The notes under the pieces: generated by a model
What the model saw: the letters and a program-made list of their open reading frames with translations, nothing else
Database searches by the model: none
Told to the model about the DNA's origin: nothing
NCBI GenBank assembly: GCA_015075635.1
Contig: JABTUA010000001.1
Span: 1,488,001-1,552,000 of the forward strand
Length of the DNA: 64,000 bases
Origin: Polyangiaceae bacterium
GTDB lineage: Bacteria > Myxococcota_A > Polyangia > Polyangiales > Polyangiaceae
Direction of reading: 5' to 3'
Position numbers and translations under genes: made by a program
In this document: positions 1 through 8,861 of the stretch, in pieces
How the letters are laid out: every line of letters begins with the position of its first letter
Numbering within the stretch: position 1 is the first letter of the stretch

Positions 1-3000
1 TCGAGGTGCACGTGCGCGCGATCAAGGAGCGCCCGCTCGACGAGCGCACGGGCGAGGAGATCGAGCGCCTGGCAGCCATGATCGACGGCGGCTGGGAGCA
101 GCTGGCGAACGCCTACGCCGACGTGCTGGGCATCGAAGGCAGCGAGCCCGCGACGCAGGCATCCATCGGCAAGCGCCTGGCGCGCGTGTTCGAAGAGGAG
201 CTGGCCGACGTCGCGAAGGCCGAAGAGACCTACCGTTACGTCCTCACCGTCGTACCGGCAGAGGTCGACGCGCTGGCGAACCTCGACCGCATCTACTCCT
301 TGCTCGAGCAGTGGCCTGAGCTGGCCGGCGTGCTCGAGCAGCGGGCGGAAGCCGCGGAAGATCCCCGGGACAAGGTCGAGCTCAACACCCGCTTGGGCCA
401 GGTCTACGAGGAGCAGCTGGGCCAAGTCGAGGACGCGATCCGAGCGTTCCGGCGCATCTTCGACCAGCTCGAGCCGGCCAACGAGGATGCCATTCGCGCC
501 CTCGGTCGCATCTACGAGCAGACCGAGCAGTGGGTCGAGCTCGATGGGGTGTTCCGGCGCGAGCTGGAGAACGCAGTAGGCGACGTCCAAGAGGCCGAGA
601 TCCGAGCCAAGATGGCCCAGCTGGCCGCCGATCGACTGGGCAAGACCGAGGAGGCCATCGAGGGTTGGAAGCGGGTGCTCGACCTGCGTGGCGAGGACCC
701 GGAGGCGCTCTGGGCCCTGGCGGGGCTGTACGAGAAGCAGGGCAAGTGGGCCGAGCTGACCGACATGCTCGAGCGCCACTTCGACATTGCCGAGAGCGAC
801 GAAGACCGGGTGAACATCCTGACCCGGCGCGCTCGCCTGTTCTCGGAGCAGCTCGGACGTGACGACGAGGCGCTCGAGACTTGGCAGCGCGTGCTCGACA
901 TCGACTTCTCGAACGTCGCTGCGCTGCGTGCCATCGCGCAGATCTGGCGCGTGCGGCAGGACCCGCGGGAGCTGGTCGCGGCGCTGCACGCCAGCATCGA
1001 TCGCGCCTCTGCGCTGCTCGACCCCACGGAGCTGGTGGCCATCTACCGCGAGCTCGGCAAGACCTACGGGCAGGTGCTGGAGCAGCCGTTCGAGTCCGCC
1101 GAGGCCTGGCGCAACCTGCTCGAGGTCGATCCCCACGACTTCGAGGCCATGGCGGAGCTCGAGCGCGTGTACCGCGCCGAGGAGCGCTGGGTCGAGGTCG
1201 TGGACGTCAAGCTGCGCCGAGCCGAAGCGCTCGAGGAGCCGGCGGAGAAGATCCGCGAGCTGCTCGAGGTCACGCAGATCTGGAAGAAAGAGGTCAACGA
1301 CTACGACAAGGCCACGCCGGCCTTCGAGCGGATCCTGACCATCGACGCGACCCACGACGAGGCCTTCGAGTCGCTCGAGCGCCTGCACACGGCTGCGGAG
1401 CGCTGGGAACAGCTGGTCGAGCTCTACCTGAACCGGCTCGAGACCCGCGAGACCACCGAGGAGAAGAACGACCTTCTCCGGCGCATCGCCCGGGTCTTCG
1501 AGGAGAAGCTCGACGACAAGAACCAGGCCTTCGACGCGCTGGTCAACGCCTTCGCCGAGGACTACGGCGACGACGAGAGCACCCGCTACCTGGAGCGGAT
1601 GGCCGCTGGCACCGGCCGCTGGGGCGAGCTCATCAACACCGCCAACGCCTGGCTGAAGGACGAAGCGGACAACGACAAGAAGATCCAGCTCTGCCTGCGC
1701 CTCGGCAAGTGGTACGGCGAGGACCTCGGTCACCCCGAGTACGCGCAGCCCTACTACGCACAGGTCATGCAGCTCGACCCGAACAACGTTCAGGTCATGC
1801 GGCAGATGGCCGCCATCTACCGGCTGGGCGCGCAGTGGCAGAAGATGGGCGAGACGCTCACCCGCGCCCTGGACGTAGCCGTCGCCAACGACGACAAGAA
1901 GGTGATCCTGTGCGATCTCGGCGAGCTGCTCGAGAAGCACATGAGCCAGGCGGACCAGGGCATCACCTTCTACCGGCGTGCGCTCGAGGTGGACCCGCTG
2001 TTCCTGCCCGCGCTCGAGGCTCTCGAGCGCATCTACGACGAGCGCGCCAACCACGCCGACCTCGTGCAGATCCTCACCAGCAAAGTGAAGGCGCTGAGTG
2101 ACCCAGACCAGATCGCCCAGCACAAGATGCGGCTCGGCGGCCTGTACGAGACGGCGCTCGGCGATTTCGAGCGCGCCGGCAAGGTGTACCGCGAGGTGCT
2201 CGAGCTCGACGGCAGCAGCATCTTCGCGCTGCGCGGCCTGGAGCGCATCTATCAGGCGGTCCAGGACTGGCCGGACATGGTCGAGATCCTCGAGCGTCAG
2301 CTCGACGTGGTCGAGACCGAGCGCGAGCGCGTCGACGTGCTGCTCAAGCTCGCGCAGATCCAAGAGGAGCAGTTCCTCAAGGCGGACTTGGCAGCCCAAC
2401 GGCTGGAGCAGGCCGTCGAGATCGATCCGAGCTGCGAGTCCGCCTACGTCAGCCTGGAGCGCTGCTACCGCCGCCTCAAGCAGTGGCTCGATCTGATCAA
2501 CACCTACGAGCGCCACATCGCCGAGGCCGCGGACCAGTCCACCAAGATCGAGCTCTACGGCGCCATGGCGGAGGTGTACGCGCAGGAAGTCGGCGACGTC
2601 GACCGCGCCATCGACGCCTACCAGAACATCGTCGATCTCGACGAGAACCACATCGAGGCGCTGGACGCGCTGTCCAAGCTCTACGAGAAGCAGGGCGACG
2701 CGGCCCGCGCCATCGAGTCGATGACGCGCGTGGCGGATCTCACCACCGACGGCACGCAGCGCGTCGAGATGTACTACCGCATCGGCAAGTCGCTCGACGA
2801 GAAGCTCGGCGACCGCTCGCAGGCTCAGGAGCGCTTCGAGATGGCCCTGGATCTCGACCCGACCCACCTGCCGACGCTCGCGGCGCTACGCACCATCGCC
2901 GTCGACGAACAGGACTGGGACCGCGCGGCTCGATACCTGGAGCAGGAGCAGCTCAACACCCAGGCCCCGCGCGCCCGCGCCAAGCTGCTGGTGGAGCTCG

Positions 3001-5261
3001 GCAAGCTGCGCGACGAGATGCTGAACGAGCACGAGCAGGCCGTCCTGGCGTACGAGCTCGCGATGCAGTGCGACGAGGACTGCGAGGAAGCCGCCCTGCC
3101 GCTGGTGCAGGAGTACAGCAACATCGGTCGCTTCCAGGAGGCCGAGCCCCTGGCCGAGATGCTGGTGAAGAAGGCCAAGAACCGCGAGCGGCACGAGCAG
3201 CACATGCTCTACAAGCTGCTCGGCAAGGTTCACTCGGCGCTGGGTAACCACGACAAGGCCCTCAAGGCCTATCAGACCGCGAACCACCTGGATCTCACCG
3301 ATCAAGAGGCCATTCGCGGCATCGCTGACGCCGGCTACGAGCTCAAGGACTGGCCGACCGCGCTCACGAACTACCAGAAGGTGTTGACCGCCCTGGGTGA
3401 GGAGGACGTCGAGCAGCGCACGGACGTCTACTTCCGGCTCGGTTGCATCAAACGCGAGCAACACCAGGCCAAGCAGGCGATCAACAACTTCGAGAAGGCG
3501 CTGGCTCTGAACGGCGAGCACCGCCCCACCCTCGAGGCGTTGATCGACGTCTACGGCCAGGCCAACGACTGGAAGCAGGTCGCCGCGTACAAGCGCCAGA
3601 TCCTCGACAGCGTCTACGACGGCGAGGAGCGTTACGCGCTGCTCAACGAGATCGGGGACCTCTGGGCCGAGAAGGAGAAGAACCCGCAGAAGGCCCTGGA
3701 AGCGCTGGAAGAGGCCCAGGAGCTGAAGCCGCAAGACCACGTGCTGTTGCACAAGCTCTTGCAGCTCTACAGCGAGGCCTCCGAGTGGCAGAAGATGATC
3801 GACACGCTGCACTCGATCGCCGCGATCGAGGAGAAGCCGGAGATCAAGAGCCGGTACTTCTACACGATGGCGCAGATCTACCGCGACAAGCTCAACGACT
3901 TGGACCGGTCGGTGGAGCTGTTCAACGAGTCGCTAGATCTGAACCCGGGCTACCTGCAGGCCTTCGAGCGCATCAACAAGATCCTGACGCAGGAGAAGAA
4001 CTGGAAGCAGCTCGAACGCTCCTACCGCAAGATGCTCCACCGCATCGCGGGCAAGGGGAACTCCGACCTGGAGCACACGCTCTGGCACCAGCTCGGGCTG
4101 ATCTACCGCGATCGGCTGCAGCGTCCGGAGGAGGCGATCGAGGCCTTCAAGATGGCTACGACCATCAAGCCCGGCGATGTGATGCAGCACCAGATCCTGG
4201 CGGAGCTGTACGAGGTCAGCGAGCGCTTCGACGAGGCCATCGAGGAGCAGCGCACGATCCTCGAGGCGGACCCGCTGAAGGTGGATCCCTACCGCTCGCT
4301 CTACCGCCTCTACTTGCAGAAGCGCTCCTACGACGAGGCGTGGTGCCTAGCCGCCGCCATGGCCTTCATGAAGAAGGTCGACGGGGAGGAGAAGCAGTTC
4401 TTCGAGGACTACAAGCCGCAGGGCATGCTGCAGGTCAAGGGCCGCCTGGGCAACGAGCACTGGGTGAAGCACCTCTTCCACCCCGACGAGAACATCTACA
4501 TCTCCAAGATCATGGAGATGATCGCGCCGGCCGCGCTGCAGGCGAAGATCGCGCAGCTCCAGTCGCAAGGGAAGCTGCCGACGCTGGACAAGCGCTTCAA
4601 GCAAGATCCGGCGACCTCGACCGTCACCTTCGCCAAGACCTTCGGTTGGGCGGCGCAGGTGCTGGGTATTCCGTCGCCGGAGCTGTACGTGCGCAACGAC
4701 GTCCCGGGCTCCATCGTCGCAGTACCGGCGGTGCCCCCGGCCTCGTTGGCGGGGCAGACCGTGCTCACCGGTTTCCAGCCGCAAGAGCTCACCTTCATCT
4801 GCGGCAAGCACCTGGCGTATTACCGCGGTGAGCACTACATCCGCACGCTCTTCCCGACCCAGGCGGAGCTCACCATCATGCTGTTCGCCGGCGTGATGAT
4901 CGCCGCCCCCAACACGCCGATGCCGGCGGACATGCAGGCCCAGATCCGCGCGACCGCGCAGGAGCTCGCCAAGTACATGCAGCCGGTGCAGCTGGAGGGC
5001 CTGCGCATCGTGGTGAAGAAGTTCATCGACGAAGGCGCGAAGGCAAACATCAAGCGCTGGAATCAGGCCGTGGAACAGACGGCGTGCCGCGCGGGCCTCT
5101 TGGTCTGCGCCGACCTCGAGATCGCGAAGAAGATCATCGGGGCCGAGCCGTCCCTGCCGGGTGACCTGACGCCGCAGGAGAAGATCAAGGACCTGCTCCT
5201 GTTCAGCGTCAGCGAGAACTACGCGCAGCTGCGCAAGGCTCTCGGCATCGCGGTCGGGTGA
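1..5261 (+). CDS. Giant TPR-repeat protein (5' end cut by window)
   Basis: The open frame runs off the left edge, so the true start is upstream; at least 1751 residues are visible. About 1400 residues are tandem TPR-like helical repeats of roughly 34-40 residues, with recurring patterns such as DP..(E/A)AL..L.RIY and W.EL. The last ~330 residues are a non-repeat, more compact domain, with conserved-looking segments around FGWAAQVLGI and FICGKHLAYYRG. No signal peptide or membrane segment is visible in this part. TPR superhelices are protein-docking scaffolds, and large cytoplasmic TPR proteins of this kind are common in myxobacteria. The partner and the process are unknown. Coding is certain. 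Confidence 0.9.
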   Translation, partial: EVHVRAIKERPLDERTGEEIERLAAMIDGGWEQLANAYADVLGIEGSEPATQASIGKRLARVFEEELADVAKAEETYRYVLTVVPAEVDALANLDRIYSLLEQWPELAGVLEQRAEAAEDPRDKVELNTRLGQVYEEQLGQVEDAIRAFRRIFDQLEPANEDAIRALGRIYEQTEQWVELDGVFRRELENAVGDVQEAEIRAKMAQLAADRLGKTEEAIEGWKRVLDLRGEDPEALWALAGLYEKQGKWAELTDMLERHFDIAESDEDRVNILTRRARLFSEQLGRDDEALETWQRVLDIDFSNVAALRAIAQIWRVRQDPRELVAALHASIDRASALLDPTELVAIYRELGKTYGQVLEQPFESAEAWRNLLEVDPHDFEAMAELERVYRAEERWVEVVDVKLRRAEALEEPAEKIRELLEVTQIWKKEVNDYDKATPAFERILTIDATHDEAFESLERLHTAAERWEQLVELYLNRLETRETTEEKNDLLRRIARVFEEKLDDKNQAFDALVNAFAEDYGDDESTRYLERMAAGTGRWGELINTANAWLKDEADNDKKIQLCLRLGKWYGEDLGHPEYAQPYYAQVMQLDPNNVQVMRQMAAIYRLGAQWQKMGETLTRALDVAVANDDKKVILCDLGELLEKHMSQADQGITFYRRALEVDPLFLPALEALERIYDERANHADLVQILTSKVKALSDPDQIAQHKMRLGGLYETALGDFERAGKVYREVLELDGSSIFALRGLERIYQAVQDWPDMVEILERQLDVVETERERVDVLLKLAQIQEEQFLKADLAAQRLEQAVEIDPSCESAYVSLERCYRRLKQWLDLINTYERHIAEAADQSTKIELYGAMAEVYAQEVGDVDRAIDAYQNIVDLDENHIEALDALSKLYEKQGDAARAIESMTRVADLTTDGTQRVEMYYRIGKSLDEKLGDRSQAQERFEMALDLDPTHLPTLAALRTIAVDEQDWDRAARYLEQEQLNTQAPRARAKLLVELGKLRDEMLNEHEQAVLAYELAMQCDEDCEEAALPLVQEYSNIGRFQEAEPLAEMLVKKAKNRERHEQHMLYKLLGKVHSALGNHDKALKAYQTANHLDLTDQEAIRGIADAGYELKDWPTALTNYQKVLTALGEEDVEQRTDVYFRLGCIKREQHQAKQAINNFEKALALNGEHRPTLEALIDVYGQANDWKQVAAYKRQILDSVYDGEERYALLNEIGDLWAEKEKNPQKALEALEEAQELKPQDHVLLHKLLQLYSEASEWQKMIDTLHSIAAIEEKPEIKSRYFYTMAQIYRDKLNDLDRSVELFNESLDLNPGYLQAFERINKILTQEKNWKQLERSYRKMLHRIAGKGNSDLEHTLWHQLGLIYRDRLQRPEEAIEAFKMATTIKPGDVMQHQILAELYEVSERFDEAIEEQRTILEADPLKVDPYRSLYRLYLQKRSYDEAWCLAAAMAFMKKVDGEEKQFFEDYKPQGMLQVKGRLGNEHWVKHLFHPDENIYISKIMEMIAPAALQAKIAQLQSQGKLPTLDKRFKQDPATSTVTFAKTFGWAAQVLGIPSPELYVRNDVPGSIVAVPAVPPASLAGQTVLTGFQPQELTFICGKHLAYYRGEHYIRTLFPTQAELTIMLFAGVMIAAPNTPMPADMQAQIRATAQELAKYMQPVQLEGLRIVVKKFIDEGAKANIKRWNQAVEQTACRAGLLVCADLEIAKKIIGAEPSLPGDLTPQEKIKDLLLFSVSENYAQLRKALGIAVG

Positions 5262-5286
5262 CGCGGCCCGGCGCGGGGCGCAGAAG

Positions 5287-5400
5287 ACCGCCAAGCCGCC
5301 AAGCCGCCAAGACTCGCCAAGGACAGATAGTCTGAAGTATTGATTTTCAGACTTGGCGAACTTGGCGTTCCGCTGGCGTCTTGGCGGTTGGTCTCGGCGT
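5287..5400. terminator. Bidirectional terminator built from CGCCAAG repeats
   Basis: Between two convergent genes, several copies of CGCCAAG lie on the left (5289-5320). Their reverse complements, CTTGGCG, lie on the right (5353-5387). At the centre is a perfect 7-bp stem, AGTCTGA at 5329-5335 and TCAGACT at 5347-5353, with an AT-rich loop. The whole block folds as a long interrupted hairpin on either strand. Position and symmetry suggest transcription termination for both flanking genes. It may also be a dispersed intergenic repeat. Confidence 0.55.
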
Positions 5401-5415
5401 CGCCGCGGGGGCGTC

Positions 5416-6168
5416 CTACTTCCCGGGTAGATCCAGCGTGACGCGGACGCCGGTGGCGAACAGCCAATGGGCGGCGGAGGTGCCGAGCTGGCCGGGTGAC
5501 CGCTTGCCGTAGTAACCCATGTCGAGCTCCAGGTACGGACCGAAGCCCACCTTGTCGAAGGCGTACCAGTCGCCGCCGACCATGAGCCGCAGCCACTCGA
5601 CGCCCGAATAGGTCACGTCGCTGCCGAGGCCGGAGATCTTGGTGCTGCGATAACCGAGGCCGGCGCTCATCCAGGGATCGAAGCGGACCCCCTGCACCAG
5701 GTGGTAGCGAACGAAGGCACCGACCGCCATGCTCTGGGCCTTGCAGTCGGAGCAGTCCTCCGAGCTGCCCAGCGACAAGAGCTGGCCGAAGGCGCCGAGG
5801 GCTACCGTGCGGGTCAGGCCGTAGGACGCCTCCAGCCCGAACGCCCAGCCGCTGCCCATGACGTCGCTCTGCGCAGCGCCTTCCTCGAGGTTGCCGAAGG
5901 GGACGGCCACGCCCGCGGAGGGAGAGAGCTGGAGGTGTCCGCTCAGCTGATCGGGCGCCGGAACCACCAACGGTGGCTCGGGTCCGTCCTCGTCCGGCTC
6001 CTCGGTGGGGGGGCGCTTCTTTCTGGGCTCGGGGGCCTCCTGCGGCGCCTCGCCTTCCGCTTCTTCGCCTGCTGCCTCGGAAGTCTCGTCCGGGGGCTCC
6101 TGCGCCGCCGCGGAGAGCGGGCACAGGCTGAGACCGGCGGACACGGCGAGCAGCCAGAACCTGGACAT
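5416..6168 (-). CDS. Outer-membrane beta-barrel-like protein with acidic linker
   Basis: A 250-residue protein. I chose ATG 6168 because it begins a good signal peptide (MSRFWLLAVSAGLSLCPLSA, cut near AAAQ); longer frames upstream add arginine-rich nonsense. After the signal comes a low-complexity Glu/Pro-rich linker to about residue 75. The rest alternates hydrophobic and polar residues, has glycine turns, and ends in strand-like FATGVRVTLDLPGK. This fits a small 8-stranded outer-membrane barrel of the OmpW/OmpA-barrel kind. Two cysteines (CSDC) sit in a predicted loop. No enzyme motif is visible. It is divergent from the FHA regulator and its partner is unknown. Confidence 0.75.
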   Translation of the reverse strand: MSRFWLLAVSAGLSLCPLSAAAQEPPDETSEAAGEEAEGEAPQEAPEPRKKRPPTEEPDEDGPEPPLVVPAPDQLSGHLQLSPSAGVAVPFGNLEEGAAQSDVMGSGWAFGLEASYGLTRTVALGAFGQLLSLGSSEDCSDCKAQSMAVGAFVRYHLVQGVRFDPWMSAGLGYRSTKISGLGSDVTYSGVEWLRLMVGGDWYAFDKVGFGPYLELDMGYYGKRSPGQLGTSAAHWLFATGVRVTLDLPGK

Positions 6169-6338
6169 GGGCGCCTCTCTAGCACGGTGGCGGTCGCCCC
6201 GGACAGCCCCTCTCGGCGCGTGCGGGGGCGGCGCGGCCGGCGCGGACGGATCGAGGGAAAAACGGCGCATCTGTGCCCAACCACATTCTCAGAAACGCGC
6301 GCAACTCGCGCAGCCCAGCCGCCGATGTCGTCCACACG

Positions 6339-7613
6339 ATGGAGACGAGCAAGCCAGACACATTCGAGCAAACGCAGGACGTCACGGGGGAGTGCACGCG
6401 CGGGCCATGGTTCCTCGAAATCGGCTCGCCGGACGGAACGCGCCGAGCGCGACTCGACATGACGCGGCCGCTGTTGCTCGGTGCCGGGCCGAGCGCCGAC
6501 GTGAGGATCGCCGACCCGACGGTGAGCGCACGGCATTGCCGGCTAGTCGGGACGCCGCGCGGCGTGGTGATCGAAGACGTGGGCTCGAAGAACGGCCTGT
6601 TCGTCGGCTCGGCTCGGGTGCCCCGAGCGGTTCTCTCCGGGCGAGCGGGGGTGTTCGTGATCGGAAGGACCAGCGTCGTGGTCCGTGGCGCGAGCGAGCC
6701 CGACGGCGCCCTCGAAGGCGACGGGATCCCGGGCCTCGTGGGCAGCTCTCAGGCGATGTTGCAGGTCGCGGAGCTGGTGCGGAGGCACGCGCCGCTCAAG
6801 GCGCCGGTCCTGGTGCGGGGCGAGTCGGGCACCGGGAAGGACGTCGTCGCGCAGGCGTTGCATCGGCTCAGCGGTCGCGGCGGCGCGTACGTTCCGCTCA
6901 ACGTCGGCGCGATCGCCGAATCGCTCGCCGACGGAGAACTGTTCGGGCATTGTCGAGGTGCCTTCACGGGCGCCATCGCGACGCGCTCCGGCGCGTTCGA
7001 GCAAGCGCAGCGTGGGACGATCTTCCTGGACGAGGTGGCGGAGCTGTCCTCGAGCGTGCAGGTGAAGCTCTTGCGCGTGGTGGAGGACGGCTGGGTACGA
7101 CCGGTCGGAGCCAACCAAGCGAGTCAGATCGACGTTCGCGTGGTGTCTGCGACCTGGGCGCCGCTCGAGGAGCGGGTGGAGCAAGGGCGGTTTCGCGCCG
7201 ACCTCTTGCACCGACTCAGCACCATCGTGATTCAGATCCCCCCGCTCCGGCAGCGCAAGAGCGACATTCCCATGCTGAGCCAGGCGCTGCTCGCACGCTA
7301 CCTGCCGGAGGTCGGCCCCAAGCGACTGACCAGCGGCGCCATCGCCAAGCTGGTGGAGTATCCCTGGCCTGGCAACGTGCGCGAGCTCGGCGCGGTGCTG
7401 TACCGCGCGGCGGTCGCCGCCCCCGCGACGGTGATCGACACCTGCCACGTTCAGCTGCCGGTGAGCGCGAGCAACAAGAGGCCGCAGGCGCTCTCGCCGG
7501 AGGCCGCGCTGGAGCTACTCGCGCGCCACCGCGGAGTCACCGCGGCGGCCGCGCGGGCCGCGGGCGTGCCGCGTTCGACCTTCCGCTCCTGGCTGGACAA
7601 AGCCGGCGGGTGA
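6339..7613 (+). CDS. FHA-domain sigma54-dependent transcriptional activator
   Basis: A 424-residue bacterial enhancer-binding protein that remodels sigma54 RNA polymerase. Residues ~25-120 form an FHA phosphothreonine-binding domain (SARHCRL and GSKNGLFV motifs) in place of the usual receiver domain. Residues ~130-350 are the AAA+ core, with Walker A GESGTGKD (161-168), the sigma54-contacting GAFTGA loop (207-212) and Walker B GTIFLDEV. The C-terminus is a short Fis-type helix-turn-helix (RAAGVPRSTFRSWL). ATG 6339 is preferred to the upstream GTG at 6273, whose extra residues look random. FHA-type activators in myxobacteria are controlled by Ser/Thr kinases. No target promoter is evident here. 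Confidence 0.92.
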   Translation: METSKPDTFEQTQDVTGECTRGPWFLEIGSPDGTRRARLDMTRPLLLGAGPSADVRIADPTVSARHCRLVGTPRGVVIEDVGSKNGLFVGSARVPRAVLSGRAGVFVIGRTSVVVRGASEPDGALEGDGIPGLVGSSQAMLQVAELVRRHAPLKAPVLVRGESGTGKDVVAQALHRLSGRGGAYVPLNVGAIAESLADGELFGHCRGAFTGAIATRSGAFEQAQRGTIFLDEVAELSSSVQVKLLRVVEDGWVRPVGANQASQIDVRVVSATWAPLEERVEQGRFRADLLHRLSTIVIQIPPLRQRKSDIPMLSQALLARYLPEVGPKRLTSGAIAKLVEYPWPGNVRELGAVLYRAAVAAPATVIDTCHVQLPVSASNKRPQALSPEAALELLARHRGVTAAAARAAGVPRSTFRSWLDKAGG

Positions 7614-7637
7614 AGCCGCTCACGGCCGAAGCTCGAG

Positions 7638-8831
7638 TCAGAACTGACCGACCACGCCGAGGCCGCGCTCGTTCGGGCCCACGAACGGCACGACCGAAGC
7701 TCGGAGGCCGTGGCTCTTGGTTGCGGCGCGGCGTCCGCGCTCGCGCTGACCGATGCTGGCCTTGTTCGAGCCGGTATCGAGGAAGTAATAGACGACGGTG
7801 CCGGCCACGGCGACGCCGGCGATCACGAAGCTCACGGTCGAGAGGCTCTTCTGCGAGTCGCCGTCGTCCACGCGCTGCTGGTACTTGTCGCAGGCGTTCG
7901 TGTAGTTGGTCGGGGTGGTCTTGGGCGGCGGGCCACAAGGCCCGGACACGCCATCTTTCTGGGCTTGGTCGATGATCTTCTGCCGGATGGTCTCGGCGTC
8001 GTCGTAGCTCGCGCTCGAGGTCAGCGCGAAGCCGATACCGCCCGCGAGGCCGAGCACGGCCACGCCGCCGCCGACCCAGGCCAGGGGCTTCTGCTTGGCC
8101 CAGGCCAGAAAGCTCGGCTTGTCGCTGCCTTTGTCGGCCTGCGGCGGCTCGCCGGGCGGGGGGGCTCCGAGGCCGCCGCCGGGTGGAACGGGTCCGGGCG
8201 GCCCGCCCGCAGGGTCAGCGCCCGCTCCGGGGCCCACCGGCGTTGGGCCAGCCACCGGCCCGCTGGGCCCCGTGAAGGAGAGCTCGACCGAGCCGGTTTG
8301 GCCTGCGATGGCGGTGACCGGCGACGCTGCGCTCTTGCCGTCCTTGCGCGCCTCGAGGTTGTGCGAGCCCGGCTTGAGGTAGACGGGGCCGCCGAGCGGC
8401 GAGCGCCCTTCGAGGTTGCCGTTCACGTACACGTCGGCACCGTCGACGACCGTGATGTTGAGCTCGCCCACGCTGGCCTTGGCCGCCGCGAGGCCCTTCT
8501 CGGCCTCCTGGCGTTCCGCCGGCGTCGCCTCCTTGTTCTCGCGGAGGTACTGCGCGAAATGCTTAGCGGAGTCGGCCTCTCGGCCCGAGCGCAGCTCGCT
8601 CTGTGCCAAGTTGAGCAGCACCGCAGGGTGCTTCTTCAGCGCGTACGCTTGCAAGAAGGCGGCGCGCGCCTTGTCGTACTGTTTCTGGTCGTAGAACTTC
8701 ACGCCCTCTTGAAACCGCTCGCGCGCCATCTGGATCGAGGCGTCGTCCTGCGCCAGGGCGACGCCGCTCGTGACGAGAGGCAGGGTCATGGCCAGAAGCA
8801 CGGCGAATATGGAGGCGAATCGGCGGGTCAT
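7638..8831 (-). CDS. Secreted TPR/PEGA-like protein with membrane segments
   Basis: A 397-residue protein. The N-terminal signal peptide ends near VALAQDD. Residues ~30-110 form a TPR-like helical pair (FQEGVKFYDQKQYDKARAAF). Next is a PEGA-like beta segment (VDGADVYVNGNLEGRSPLGG) typical of surface-associated bacterial proteins. A Pro/Gly-rich linker follows, then two hydrophobic helices (WVGGGVAVLGLAGGIGFAL and VSFVIAGVAVAGTVVYYFL). Two or three cysteines lie between the helices. This arrangement is frequent in myxobacteria and probably anchors an envelope complex, but no biochemical role is known. The next minus-strand gene upstream lies 30 bp away, so they may be co-transcribed. Confidence 0.75.
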   Translation of the reverse strand: MTRRFASIFAVLLAMTLPLVTSGVALAQDDASIQMARERFQEGVKFYDQKQYDKARAAFLQAYALKKHPAVLLNLAQSELRSGREADSAKHFAQYLRENKEATPAERQEAEKGLAAAKASVGELNITVVDGADVYVNGNLEGRSPLGGPVYLKPGSHNLEARKDGKSAASPVTAIAGQTGSVELSFTGPSGPVAGPTPVGPGAGADPAGGPPGPVPPGGGLGAPPPGEPPQADKGSDKPSFLAWAKQKPLAWVGGGVAVLGLAGGIGFALTSSASYDDAETIRQKIIDQAQKDGVSGPCGPPPKTTPTNYTNACDKYQQRVDDGDSQKSLSTVSFVIAGVAVAGTVVYYFLDTGSNKASIGQRERGRRAATKSHGLRASVVPFVGPNERGLGVVGQF

Positions 8832-8861
8832 GGATACTCGTCGGAGTGGGGAGCGGGTGCT

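Noticed and set aside
2886..3812. Long minus-strand frame rich in Val/Leu under the TPR gene
   Set aside because: Typical antisense shadow of a GC-rich repeat gene, with no family signature.
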